From Akkermansiaceae bacterium (GTDB taxonomy: Bacteria; Verrucomicrobiota; Verrucomicrobiia; Verrucomicrobiales; Akkermansiaceae): a stretch of DNA of 64,000 nt. A program made the translations under genes and the position numbers. Location of the stretch: positions 1-64,000 of the forward strand of contig JAPKDJ010000004.1 in NCBI GenBank assembly GCA_026421245.1, given 5' to 3'. Below, piece after piece: positions 38,289 to 47,393 of this stretch. The number at the start of each line of letters is the position of its first letter. Position 1 is the first letter of the stretch. The notes under the pieces are model-generated. The model was not told the origin of the DNA. It saw only the letters and a program-made list of their open reading frames with translations, and ran no database searches.

Positions 38289-38344
38289 CTTCCGCTCATT
38301 CCAAGGTTTTTCTGACTCCCCATTCCGCACATGATTAGACGATG

Positions 38345-39029
38345 TCTAATCCCTACCTGCGAACCCCGAAAAAGGTTACGCCTCGTTCACCGGCCCCGAA
38401 CCAAGCGAAGGACGTATGGAGTGTCTCGCACGCGCCAAAGAATGGATTCGTGTCATACCGCTGGACGCGGGGCTCTCGATGATTTGCTACACCGTCGTTA
38501 CCGCCCTCTTTCACCTCCTTGGAGCCGCCCTTTTACATCGTCAGGGACTCGTTCCCGGAAAGCACCCAACTCGTGCCCGTCCTCTCAAGAATGCACACCA
38601 AAACTCTCGGAGGGTGGGCGAAAAACGCTTTCCTCATCGGGGCATTAGTCGTTCTTTTGTCGACTCTTCTCGCCGTGCTGGCTCCATGGACGAGTCTGTT
38701 CTCCGACGCGTTTGGCCGCTTGGGTTGGATTAATTTTGAGGATCCCGATCACAGGAAGAAATCGATCGTTCTTCTCTCTGTTGCTTTCCCGGTGATCTCG
38801 ATCCTGCTCTCTACTTCATCATCAGAAAGCCTGGCTTCATGGTCATTATCGGAGGTTCTCTTACGATGTTGATCCTTTTCATCATAGTCTTTGCCGCCTT
38901 CGTCATGAGATATCGCTGGCTTCCCGAGGAACTCGGGACCGTCCGGAAGTTCGACGCCGTGCTCTGGCTCAGCTCCATCTCCATCTCCATCTCCATCGCC
39001 GTAGCTGGTGTTTTCCGCGCGATCAGATT
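38345..39029 (+). pseudogene. Decayed Nramp-family divalent metal transporter (C-terminal part)
   Basis: Three successive reading frames together spell the C-terminal half of an Nramp-like Mn/Fe transporter. The first, around 38381-38570, reads GYASFTGPEPSEGRMECLAR and then IRVIPLDAGLSMICYTVVTA. The second (~38575-38815) reads LGGWAKNAFLIGALVVLLST and later GWINFEDPDHRKKSIVL. The third (~38815-39020) reads KPGFMVIIGGSLTMLILFII, then AAFVMRYRWLPEE and FDAVLWLSS. The frames are offset at ~38374, ~38575 and ~38810, so at least three indels are present. The N-terminal half is missing. No single frame could make a functional transporter. Confidence 0.75.
38973..38996 (+). repeat. Hexanucleotide microsatellite (ctccat)x4
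   Basis: Four perfect tandem copies of ctccat lie within the decayed Nramp gene, coding S-I-S-I-S-I in the last readable frame. Such tracts expand by slippage. Confidence 0.85.
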
Positions 39030-39039
39030 TTGCTCTCAA

Positions 39040-39975
39040 CTAAACCGGCACTGCCAACTCCTGCACGATGTCTGCAACGACCGACTGACCAGTCCGCCCC
39101 GCATAGTGGGCATCGGCCTCAAGGACAAGCCGGTGGCCAATCACACCTGAAGCAAGACTCTGAATGGTTTCCGGCAAAACGAAATCACGTCCCTCAAACA
39201 AACTAAGAGCCTGGGAAATCCGGAGAAGGTTTAATGAAGCCCGTGGGCTGGCAGCCAGCTTGACCCCCGCCCTTCCGCGCGTTGCCGCAACAAGACGAAC
39301 AAGATATTCTTGGAGTGCCGGGGTAATCCCAACCCGAGTGACGGCTTCCCGAACCCGGAGTAAATCATCACGACTCACAACTTGTTCTACCCGGGTAAGC
39401 GGATGTGCTTTTTCCTGGGAATTTAGGATCTCTATTTCTTGATCCACCGAGACATAGCCTAGCGAGCACTGAAAGGCAAAGCGATCCATCTGAGCCTCGG
39501 GCAGAGGATATGTCCCCCGAAGCTCAACCGGGTTCTGGGTTGCAATCACAAAGAACAACTCTCCTAGGTCATAACGGGTCCCCTCCACCGTAACCTGCTT
39601 CTCAGCCATCGCCTCAAGAAGCGCACTTTGGGTGCGGGGCGAAGCTCGATTCACTTCATCTGCAAGCAAGATATCGGTGAAGATCGGCCCCTTATGAAAC
39701 GCAAACGAGGAAGTTCGAGAATCCAACACACTCACCCCGAGAATATCCGAAGGCAGAAGATCAGGTGTGAATTGAATTCGTTGAAATCCGCCTCCGCCAA
39801 CCGAGGCCGCAATGGCCTTGGCGAGCGTGGTTTTCCCGGTGCCCGGCACGTCCTCCAAAAGCACGTGTCCGCCGGCAACCATGGTCGCAAGCACTCGCCG
39901 CACCGATTCTTGCTGTCCCAGCATGACCGCCTGCACCGAGGCTTCCAGTCGGGAGACAATCTCCGAAATCTCCAT
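39040..39975 (-). CDS. MoxR-family AAA+ ATPase
   Basis: The protein has 311 aa from the ATG at 39975, 2 bp after the stop of the upstream gene; the longer start at 40044 overlaps it. Walker A is EDVPGTGKTTLAKAIA, and Walker B/sensor is ILLADEVNRASPRTQSALLEAM. Sensor 1 is FVIATQNPVELRGTYPLPEAQMDRF, here noted only by its landmarks ATQNP and PEAQMDRF. MoxR ATPases act as chaperones that mature metal-dependent or membrane complexes, usually with DUF58 and VWA partners. Those partners are absent here. Instead it closes a long operon behind a large secreted protein of unknown function. Confidence 0.92.
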   Translation of the reverse strand: MEISEIVSRLEASVQAVMLGQQESVRRVLATMVAGGHVLLEDVPGTGKTTLAKAIAASVGGGGFQRIQFTPDLLPSDILGVSVLDSRTSSFAFHKGPIFTDILLADEVNRASPRTQSALLEAMAEKQVTVEGTRYDLGELFFVIATQNPVELRGTYPLPEAQMDRFAFQCSLGYVSVDQEIEILNSQEKAHPLTRVEQVVSRDDLLRVREAVTRVGITPALQEYLVRLVAATRGRAGVKLAASPRASLNLLRISQALSLFEGRDFVLPETIQSLASGVIGHRLVLEADAHYAGRTGQSVVADIVQELAVPV

Positions 39976-39977
39976 TA

Positions 39978-42074
39978 CTACTCGCTCGCCGATTTTTGCT
40001 GTTCCCACTTTTCCCGGACAGGACGGGATACCTCCTGATGCCATTTTCGAAGTTTCTCGATCGCAGCAACATCCTCGGCCTTCATATCCTTCTTAAGTTC
40101 GTCCATTCTGGCGGCATTACGAATTCTTACCCCTTTGTTTGTTTCGAGCGGGAGTTCCACATCTACAAGGACACGATGTCTATCCTTGGTCGGAGTGACA
40201 ATTATGAGGGGGCAGGACATTTCGACACCACCACCACCACCATCATCGACCATCATTGAAACACCGTGAAAGCGAGCCACCACTTTGTTGCCTATGAATT
40301 CGTCGGGAACCTTCGCATTAATCGCTCCCGTTATGACAAAGCCCACTTCTTGAAGAAACTTTCCAGGATTTTCGGGAAGCTTTTGGACAGCGGACTTCTT
40401 GAGAAGTTCCAGCATTCCCCCTTTACCCGCAATGCTCCGCCACTCCTTGACAAGAGCGATAGCAACTTCCTCGGAGGCCGCCTTCCCAGCCTGATCGTCT
40501 ATCCCAACCACTCTTAAAACGTCTTCGAGATACTCTTCCTCCATCGTCTCCCTGTCCTTTGCAAATTGCTGGGCAAACTTTTGCTGAATCTCCATCAAGG
40601 CAGGAGCAATCGAGTTTGACATCGGAGCTATGGCACCCGGCAAAATCATCCAACCCTCTTCTTCTTTGGCCATCCAAACGGTTTGATAAGAAGGCTTCCA
40701 ACTTTCCGCGCTGTTGCCCAAGGTCAAAACACCCAATGCCAGATTTTCGTTCTTGTAGAGTTTTGCCACCTTAGCCCTCAGGGTCTTATGCCTCTTCAGA
40801 GTTCCACCCCACCACTTCACCGCTTCCCCGTAGCGTCCCATCCTGCGATCATCGATTTCGCCATTGCCTCCGTTGGCAGCCAGGGGTTTAAAACCATGGT
40901 CTTCTTCGTCATCGGCTTCAATCTCGTCCTCTAGCTTTTCAGCCTCCCGGTAATGACGCTGGAGAAAAGACCCCAAGCCTTCCTGCCCCAGGTCCTCGAT
41001 CACTGAAGCGAGCAGAGACTCTGGATCAGACGATCGTAGCTTCTCGTTCTCTTCTTCAAAACGGTAACCCATCTGCCGTGCACCTTTCCGATCCTCCCAG
41101 TCAAATCCCCGGTTCCGGGCGGTCCGAAAAACGAGGTCATCCTCGTCAGCATATTCAAAAAAGGCCGGAAGTTGAATGCGCCACCCCGCCTTTGTCATCG
41201 TCATATTAAAGCGGACCGGATAGGGCTTTTCATTCCTCGACGCGATTTTAAAATCGGACAAAAACGAGAGTAAATAATCCGTATTCTTAGGATCACCCTG
41301 ACCTTCCACAATCACCTTCATCACTTTACGGGATGTCAACAGACGCCAGACCGAACGGGCATCTTCATTCTTCAGTCCTTTACGCGTGACCCGGACACAT
41401 CGCTCCCAATCCCTTTCGGGGAGTTGGTCACGCTCTAAAAAACCCTGCCAAATCAACAAGGCGTCTGCATTCCCTTCTTCAGCACACTTGACGAAGTGAT
41501 TGAGAACATCTTCGGGGTCTTTCATCTCAAGGACATCCGCAGACAACACTCCTTCCATTTCCTTTCTAAACCGTTCCAATTCCTCGGACTTAAGCTTATC
41601 AACCCCACCGATGCGCTCAAGAGCGAGCCAATCCTCCAGTGCCCGGACACGGGCTTTAATTCCAGCACCAAAGCCAAGCCCAGTGTTTTGAAAAGTTCCT
41701 TCAACGGGAGCAACCTTCCATTGGCCATCCCGTTGCACCATTCCGAGCGACAGAATCGCAACCGAATCCGGGCCGTTAGGCGACTTTGAGCCGATCAATA
41801 CAGCAGCAAGATCTCCATCAATTTTTTCGCCGCCTGCGGAAAAAGCATAGTCTCCGGCTTTCGCCCACGAGGCCCTTAATTTCCAATCATCATCGATCAG
41901 CACCCGTTTTTCGGGTCCACAGAAAGGAGAGATTGCCAACTTCTCGAGCGCAGGAGCCCGATCATCGTTCTCCTTGAGTTCCCTCAAGAACTGCAATGCC
42001 ACTCCGGTCGGCTCACCTCCGGTGGCCCCCAAAGTTCCGAGAACAAAAATAAAAATGATCCATCGCATCGCCAT
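39978..42074 (-). CDS. Large secreted protein of unknown function
   Basis: The protein has about 698 aa from the ATG at 42074, with a signal peptide (MAMRWIIFIFVLGTLGATGG). A start at 42104 would add ten residues. No domain is recognised. The N-terminal ~150 residues, with DDDWKLRASWAKAGDYAF and MVQRDGQWKVAPVEG, suggest an NTF2/DUF-like fold repeated later (PYPVRFNMTMTKAGWRIQLP; TVWMAKEEEGWMILPGA). An acidic linker, EAEKLEDEIEADDEEDHG, sits in the middle. The C-terminus is a charged helix. It is coupled to moxR (2-bp gap) and follows the Wzz-like gene by 43 bp. Confidence 0.7.
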   Translation of the reverse strand: MAMRWIIFIFVLGTLGATGGEPTGVALQFLRELKENDDRAPALEKLAISPFCGPEKRVLIDDDWKLRASWAKAGDYAFSAGGEKIDGDLAAVLIGSKSPNGPDSVAILSLGMVQRDGQWKVAPVEGTFQNTGLGFGAGIKARVRALEDWLALERIGGVDKLKSEELERFRKEMEGVLSADVLEMKDPEDVLNHFVKCAEEGNADALLIWQGFLERDQLPERDWERCVRVTRKGLKNEDARSVWRLLTSRKVMKVIVEGQGDPKNTDYLLSFLSDFKIASRNEKPYPVRFNMTMTKAGWRIQLPAFFEYADEDDLVFRTARNRGFDWEDRKGARQMGYRFEEENEKLRSSDPESLLASVIEDLGQEGLGSFLQRHYREAEKLEDEIEADDEEDHGFKPLAANGGNGEIDDRRMGRYGEAVKWWGGTLKRHKTLRAKVAKLYKNENLALGVLTLGNSAESWKPSYQTVWMAKEEEGWMILPGAIAPMSNSIAPALMEIQQKFAQQFAKDRETMEEEYLEDVLRVVGIDDQAGKAASEEVAIALVKEWRSIAGKGGMLELLKKSAVQKLPENPGKFLQEVGFVITGAINAKVPDEFIGNKVVARFHGVSMMVDDGGGGGVEMSCPLIIVTPTKDRHRVLVDVELPLETNKGVRIRNAARMDELKKDMKAEDVAAIEKLRKWHQEVSRPVREKWEQQKSASE

Positions 42075-42117
42075 TAGTATCGCACTCAGAGCTCGGTCAG
42101 ACAAGCCTCCGTCTTGG

Positions 42118-43020
42118 TTACGGGAAAAGCTTCCAGCAGACCAGCATCAGAAGAGATCCCACCACGAGGCCGAGCGTAAGACCGTAAAGCGACCACTCGA
42201 CCTGAAATGGCTGTAGCTCCGGCCCGATAAATGAGAGCGCGGGAACAGCATTTTCTGACACCAGGGATGGTCGGACAGATTTTTTCCAATAGTTAGTATA
42301 CTGAACCTGGTCGCTTTGGCGCTCCACCAAATTCCGTTGCGCCAGGTCCCACTCAACCATCGCATCATGAACTTTGGGGAGCAATGTGTAGATTTCATCA
42401 ATCTTCATCCCGGGCTGGGGATCGATCGGGATATTGTTCTCCGCTAAAGCTGACTTAATTTTGGCGCGTGCATCCACCTCTTCATCAACAAATGGTTGAA
42501 GCTCAAGCTCAAGTTTCTTCGCCATCTCAACTTTTTTCCTTTTATCAATCACCTTGATTCGCGGAATGACCCCCTTGGCAACCGCATTCGCCAACTGAGC
42601 CGCTTCGGCTGGATCGTGACGAATGACGATCACATAAAGATCATCCTTCCCTCGGTCCAATTCTAGCTCCAGCGACGTCCTCAACTCAGTCAAAGCATCC
42701 GCGGTTCCTATCCCCCACTTTTGGGCAAGATCGAATTCTGTCACTATCGGAGTCAGCGCAACCTCAGATTCGATCTCACGCATCACCTCGGCTTCGTTAG
42801 AATCAGCCAAGCGGCTAGTCGATACCAGAGCCGCTTTGCCCGGCACCACAAAGGGATTCCTCACATGAAATGACAGAGTGGCCACCGAACGGAAATCCTT
42901 CGGAGCGTCCTCCCATCGCTTTTTGCCATGCAAAAACCCACCAACAACCGCACCGATGGTTAAAAGGACCAACAGCCAAGACCACCACCAAAAACCTCTC
43001 CTTCCGCGACGTCGTTTCAT
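42118..43020 (-). CDS. Wzz/chain-length-determinant-like membrane protein
   Basis: This 300-aa protein has a basic N-terminus, then a membrane helix (WWWSWLLVLLTIGAVVGGFL, ~residues 11-30). A long periplasmic region is rich in helices (IKVIDKRKKVEMAKKLELEL). A C-terminal membrane helix (YGLTLGLVVGSLLMLVCWKL, ~279-298) follows. This two-TM hairpin with a central coiled region is the architecture of polysaccharide co-polymerases (Wzz/chain-length determinants). The Pro-rich motif before TM2 is weak, so the assignment is by architecture. No glycosyltransferases are nearby. Confidence 0.65.
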   Translation of the reverse strand: MKRRRGRRGFWWWSWLLVLLTIGAVVGGFLHGKKRWEDAPKDFRSVATLSFHVRNPFVVPGKAALVSTSRLADSNEAEVMREIESEVALTPIVTEFDLAQKWGIGTADALTELRTSLELELDRGKDDLYVIVIRHDPAEAAQLANAVAKGVIPRIKVIDKRKKVEMAKKLELELQPFVDEEVDARAKIKSALAENNIPIDPQPGMKIDEIYTLLPKVHDAMVEWDLAQRNLVERQSDQVQYTNYWKKSVRPSLVSENAVPALSFIGPELQPFQVEWSLYGLTLGLVVGSLLMLVCWKLFP

Positions 43021-43068
43021 AATGTCAATTAGAGCAGTTGCACAAAATCAGTCACCCGAAAAAACGAT

Positions 43069-44148
43069 TCACTTGAGAGTTTGATGAAAAGTATCCTTCG
43101 CTCCAAGGCTCTGGACGAATCCAGCCATGAGATCAGTCGTCTCCTCGATATCCGAATAGTCAGCCATTTCGACGACTGAGTGCATGCAGCGAAGCGGCAA
43201 AGAAACCAAAGCGCTCGGCACCCCTTCACGGGAGATATAAATCCCATCTGTGTCGGTTCCTGTGAAACGACCAGAGGCTTCATGTTGAATCCTGATCTTC
43301 TTCTTTTTTGCCACATCAAGAAGGCGATCAACCACCAAAGGATGACTGGCAGATCCGTGGGTCACCGATGGTCCCCCGCCCAGATCCACCCGACCATACA
43401 TCGGAGCACTTAAGCCCGGGGTATCGGTTGCATGAGTCACATCGGTACAAATACAAACGTCGGGTTGAAGGCGATGAGTTGCCATCATGGCACCATAGCC
43501 GCCAATCTCCTCTTGAACGGCATTCAGGCAGATCACGGAAAATGCCGGCTTGGTTTTGGCGGAAGCGAGTTTCTTCATCACCTGGGCAATCATGAAGCCT
43601 CCAATCCGGTTATCAACGGCCCGGCTAACAAGCCGATCCCTACCAAGATCCATGGGACCATCGGCATACACCGCAGGATGACCGACCCGGAGGCCCAGCT
43701 TTTCAATCTCTTTCGGCGAAGACGCCCCGACATCGACCCATAGTTCGTGAATCTTGGGGGCTTTTTCATTTGCCAAGACGTCCCGGCGAAGATGAATTGC
43801 GGTATTTCCGATGATTCCCTGAACGACTCCCTTATCTCCCAATATCTGAAGCCTCCGGCCCCGGCCCGTGGCGGAATCACTCCCGCCCACCCGGTCCAAA
43901 TACAAAAAGCCCTCCTTGGTAATATACTTGATCATGTAGCCGATCTCATCGGCATGGGCCTCGAGCATCACAACTTTCTTGGAGCGACCCTTTAGGGTGG
44001 CCCAAGTCGAGCCATAAGCATCACACTCCACTGAATCGGCAAACCGTCCAACATACTTCGACCAGACTCTTTGCCCGGGCATCTCGAACCCAGTGGGACT
44101 CGGTGTCTTAAGAAGATCAAACAAGAAGGACTTTTCGGCTTTCGTCAT
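43069..44148 (-). CDS. M42-family metallopeptidase (aminopeptidase)
   Basis: The protein has 359 aa from the ATG at 44148; a longer frame begins at 44208. M42 co-catalytic zinc peptidases are self-compartmentalising aminopeptidases. The metal-binding and catalytic signatures are MLEAHADEIGYMIKYIT (His), RAVDNRIGGFMIA (bridging Asp), AVQEEIGGYGAMMA (general base Glu and ligand Glu) and CTDVTHATDTPG (Asp). VDLGGGPSVTHGSASHPLV supplies the last His. The N-terminal LLKTPSPTGFE is also typical. It sits between proB and the Wzz-like gene in the operon. Confidence 0.92.
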   Translation of the reverse strand: MTKAEKSFLFDLLKTPSPTGFEMPGQRVWSKYVGRFADSVECDAYGSTWATLKGRSKKVVMLEAHADEIGYMIKYITKEGFLYLDRVGGSDSATGRGRRLQILGDKGVVQGIIGNTAIHLRRDVLANEKAPKIHELWVDVGASSPKEIEKLGLRVGHPAVYADGPMDLGRDRLVSRAVDNRIGGFMIAQVMKKLASAKTKPAFSVICLNAVQEEIGGYGAMMATHRLQPDVCICTDVTHATDTPGLSAPMYGRVDLGGGPSVTHGSASHPLVVDRLLDVAKKKKIRIQHEASGRFTGTDTDGIYISREGVPSALVSLPLRCMHSVVEMADYSDIEETTDLMAGFVQSLGAKDTFHQTLK

Positions 44149-44251
44149 AACCAAATTCTGCCGTGCGGTTGAGAAGACGGAAAGCGTCAACTTCACTAAC
44201 CAATTCAAATATCGCGGAGAGATTTCTGATCAGTCTTACCTTTCTTGTTCA

Positions 44252-44995
44252 TCAGAGAGTGAAGCGAGTGCAACGCCCACTTCCCTCGACCAGCGCAACC
44301 AGCTGTTCGGGATTCCTTCCGTTGGCGACAAGAACTTCCACCCCGGATTCAGTGGCATATTTCACCGCCCGAAGTTTGGATGCCATCCCACCGATGGAGA
44401 ACTTGCCGCTCTCCTCCCGAATCAGACTTGAGATTTCAGAGAGGTCGGACACGTGTTCGATCAAAGAGTCCTGATGATCTAACAAACCATCAACACTTGT
44501 CAAAAGGATGAGAGTTTTCGCACCGAGCAGCTCAGCAACTCTCGCAGAAAGCATGTCGTTATCACCGACTCTGAGTTCTTCGATCGCCACCGAGTCGTTC
44601 TCGTTCACGATGGGAATAATGTCGCCCTCCTTTAGCAACCTTTTCATCGTCGCAGACACTCGTTCCCGGTTCTCCTGTAAATCGGAGCCCGTGAGGAGAA
44701 GCTGGGCCACATCGAAGTCAAACTGCTCAAAAAGCGTCTGATACCGCTGCATTAAACGCGCCTGACCAATTGCCGCCGCCGCCTGGCGGGTTTCAACATC
44801 GTCAGGATAGGATTTGAGATCCAAAGCACTCACCCCAGCTCCCACCGCCCCCGATGATACCATGACACACGAAAACCCTCGGGCTTTTAATTCCGCAACT
44901 GCGGTTACCAGTCGAACGAGCGACGCGCCATCAAGCGTGCCATTCCCACGCGTGAGAACACCGGTTCCAATTTTGATGACAATAGGCATTTTCAT
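44252..44995 (-). CDS. proB: Glutamate 5-kinase, short form without PUA domain
   Basis: ProB (247 aa) phosphorylates glutamate in the first step of proline synthesis. Motifs: VIKIGTGVLTRGNGTLDG at the N-terminus, VSSGAVGAGVSALDL, LLLTGSDLQENRERVSATM and IVNENDSVAIEELRVGDNDM. The C-terminal KFSIGGMASKLRAVKYATES completes the kinase. The protein ends there, so the ~100-residue PUA domain of E. coli ProB is absent; this short type is known from several phyla. The ATG is 3 bp after the argS stop, indicating coupling. proA is not in the window. Confidence 0.94.
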   Translation of the reverse strand: MKMPIVIKIGTGVLTRGNGTLDGASLVRLVTAVAELKARGFSCVMVSSGAVGAGVSALDLKSYPDDVETRQAAAAIGQARLMQRYQTLFEQFDFDVAQLLLTGSDLQENRERVSATMKRLLKEGDIIPIVNENDSVAIEELRVGDNDMLSARVAELLGAKTLILLTSVDGLLDHQDSLIEHVSDLSEISSLIREESGKFSIGGMASKLRAVKYATESGVEVLVANGRNPEQLVALVEGSGRCTRFTL

Positions 44996-44998
44996 AAA

Positions 44999-46756
44999 TC
45001 ACATCCGCTCTGGCACCGGGATGGCAAGTAAGCCAAGTCCGTCTTTGAGCACTCTCGAGGTGAGATCACATAAGATGAGACGACTCTCACGAATCTGGCC
45101 TTCCGACTTCAAGACCGGACAGGCTTCGAAAAAAGAATGAAACGCTCGCGCGAGTTCAAGAAGGTAGGTTGCAAGCAGATTTGGACGATAATCCTCAAGC
45201 ACCTGATGGATTTGACCACTATAGCGCGTCAACATCCTCACCAAATGAATTTCCGCCTTTTCGGTCAGAACCAGATTTTTGGCATTCAAGTCGACCTCGC
45301 CATCCAGCTTTCGGAAGATGGAACGTGACCTCACATAGCTGTAGAGAAGATAAGGGGCGGTGTCACCTTCCAGAGCCACCATCTTTTCCAAATCAAAGAC
45401 GTAGTCTGACATCCGATGATGCGAGAGCTCGGTGAACTTGATAGAACTTACGCCAATCAACTCGGCTAGAGCTTCTTTCTCCTCTACGGTATCAAGGTGG
45501 CTTTTCTCATCGACGATGATTTGAGCCGCTTTCACGGCATCATTAAGAACGTCTTCCAACTGGGGAAGATCTCCCGCCCGCGTTTTCAGAGGAGAACCAT
45601 CCTTTCCCAGAATGGTGCCAAAGGCGACATGAACGAGTTTGATCCCGTCGTATCCCAAGCGGCTCGAGACTTCAATCAGCTGAGAAAAATGCCCGCTCTG
45701 TCTCACATCGACAACGTACCATGCCTGATCGGCCTGCCACTCGTTGACTCGAAATTCAACCGTTGCGATATCAGTGGTGGCATAATTAAACGCACCATCC
45801 TTTTTCCGGACCATCATGGGAAAGTCCTGCCACTCACCATCCCGGTTGACCTTGAATGGATCATTCTTGGCCTTCACGGTTTCACTTGAAAAAATGCACA
45901 TAGCACCATCACTCTCTCGGGCATGTCCGTCACCAGTGAGTTTTTTGACCAATGGGGCGAGGTCTTCATTGTAGTCGCTCTCCCCAAGCCAATGGTCAAA
46001 GCGGACATCCAACCGCTCGTATATATTCTCCAGACCCTTCCTCGAAAGATCGACGCAACGAGTCCAGATTTCGATATTTTCTAGGTCACCCTTCTGGAGT
46101 TTCACCAATTCGGCCCGGCATTCCTCCTTAATCGCTTCATCTTCTTTCGCAGCATCCGAAGCCATACGATACAGCCTCAAAAGCTCTTGAAGCGGCTCTT
46201 CCTCGAGCTGCTTCCCATCGACTCCCTTCTTCCAGGCCCACGTCACCATCCCAAACTGGGTTCCCCAATCCCCAATATGGTTATCCTTAATCACCTTGTG
46301 CCCCACTTTAGTGGCTACCCGGGCAAGACACTCACCAATAATTGTCGAACGGATGTGCCCGATATGCATGGGCTTGGCGACATTGGGGGCGGAAAAATCC
46401 ACCACGATCGTCTCTATCTTCTCCACTTGGGAAACCGCAAGATCTTCAGCAGACCATTGGCTGCGGGCCAGGGCAGCCCATGTTTCAGGCTTGAGCGTGA
46501 AATTCAAAAAACCTGGCCCTGCGATCGAAATCTCACAGAGATCATCCGCCGAAATCTTCTCCATAAGCTCCATTGCAAAATCTCGCGGGTTTTTCCCGGC
46601 AGGCTTTGCCAACATCATAGCGACATTACTTTGGAAATCACCAAAGCGTAAATCAGCCGCCTTCGTCACCTGAATCCGACTGGGATCAGGTAAAGTAACT
46701 TCAAGGGCTTCAAGCGCAGCGAGAACCTTCTCGCAGAGGATTTCAGGTATGTTCAT
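44999..46756 (-). CDS. argS: Arginyl-tRNA synthetase
   Basis: ArgS (585 aa) charges tRNA-Arg. The N-terminal additional domain (~1-110) precedes the class I signature in KPMHIGHIRSTIIGECLARV (HIGH-equivalent HIGH). NHIGDWGTQFGMVTWAWKK is a strongly family-specific block. The KMSKS-equivalent region reads KDGSPLKTRAGDLPQLEDVL. A C-terminal DALR-type anticodon-binding domain (HLVRMLTRYSGQIHQVLEDY) ends the protein. It lies 10 bp downstream of the ptsN-like gene and 3 bp upstream of proB. Confidence 0.96.
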   Translation of the reverse strand: MNIPEILCEKVLAALEALEVTLPDPSRIQVTKAADLRFGDFQSNVAMMLAKPAGKNPRDFAMELMEKISADDLCEISIAGPGFLNFTLKPETWAALARSQWSAEDLAVSQVEKIETIVVDFSAPNVAKPMHIGHIRSTIIGECLARVATKVGHKVIKDNHIGDWGTQFGMVTWAWKKGVDGKQLEEEPLQELLRLYRMASDAAKEDEAIKEECRAELVKLQKGDLENIEIWTRCVDLSRKGLENIYERLDVRFDHWLGESDYNEDLAPLVKKLTGDGHARESDGAMCIFSSETVKAKNDPFKVNRDGEWQDFPMMVRKKDGAFNYATTDIATVEFRVNEWQADQAWYVVDVRQSGHFSQLIEVSSRLGYDGIKLVHVAFGTILGKDGSPLKTRAGDLPQLEDVLNDAVKAAQIIVDEKSHLDTVEEKEALAELIGVSSIKFTELSHHRMSDYVFDLEKMVALEGDTAPYLLYSYVRSRSIFRKLDGEVDLNAKNLVLTEKAEIHLVRMLTRYSGQIHQVLEDYRPNLLATYLLELARAFHSFFEACPVLKSEGQIRESRLILCDLTSRVLKDGLGLLAIPVPERM

Positions 46757-46766
46757 GAACTAAATT

Positions 46767-47234
46767 TCAGGACGGAATGGCTGATAAAAAAAAATCGCAA
46801 ACCTCCTGGGGGGAAGATGAGTTTTCAAGCTGATCGCGAAGTTCGGGCTGCCCGAAAACTTTTGCCAGCTCAGAGAGAATCTGCAGATGTTGTGCCGCCT
46901 TTTCCTCTGGAACCAACATGAGAAAGATTAAGTGTGAGGGAGCGTTGTCGGGAGAATCAAAGTCCACGCCTTCGGTCGACCTTCCAAAAACCACCAAGGT
47001 TTCCTTCAGCCCCTTCACGCGAGCGTGAGGAATTGCAACCCCCGAACCCAGACCCGTACCAACATGCGATTCCCGCTCCAAAACCGCGTTTCCGAAACAA
47101 TAACAATCGCCCGATGGAACCTTCCCAATCTTGCAAAGATGCCCGATCATTTCGAGCACGACCTCTTCATGGTCCGTCTCGGCGAGTTCGAGAATGACAC
47201 ATTCGGGAGTCACCAGTTGTCGAAGATCAATCAT
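46767..47234 (-). CDS. PTS EIIA-like (PtsN/fructose-type) regulatory protein
   Basis: This 155-aa EIIA domain of the fructose/nitrogen class carries the phospho-acceptor His in GTGLGSGVAIPHARVKGLKE. The preceding block, NAVLERESHVG, and the later LIFLMLVPEEKAAQHLQILSE are conserved. No EIIB or EIIC is present, which favours a PtsN-like regulatory role over sugar uptake. It is the first gene of the operon leading into argS and proB. The phosphoryl donor would have to be encoded elsewhere. Confidence 0.85.
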   Translation of the reverse strand: MIDLRQLVTPECVILELAETDHEEVVLEMIGHLCKIGKVPSGDCYCFGNAVLERESHVGTGLGSGVAIPHARVKGLKETLVVFGRSTEGVDFDSPDNAPSHLIFLMLVPEEKAAQHLQILSELAKVFGQPELRDQLENSSSPQEVCDFFLSAIPS

Positions 47235-47333
47235 AGGTGTTTTCCCGCCGGAAGATCCTTCGGGGCAACCGTGCTAATTGAGAGAGAAGAAAGAGACAAG
47301 GCCAAAACCAGTCCGCACGACAGGGCCATGATC

Positions 47334-47367
47334 AAAAAACGGCCTGTTGCACTGAAGCAACAGACCG
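47334..47367 (-). terminator. Rho-independent terminator of the FKBP/PKS/efflux operon
   Basis: On the minus strand CGGtCTGTTGC pairs with GCAACAGgCCG around a 6-nt loop, immediately followed by six Ts. It lies ~27 bp after the FKBP stop codon. It is the clearest intrinsic terminator in the window. Confidence 0.9.
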
Positions 47368-47393
47368 TTGTTAAAATTAAGACAAAGGAGAAT

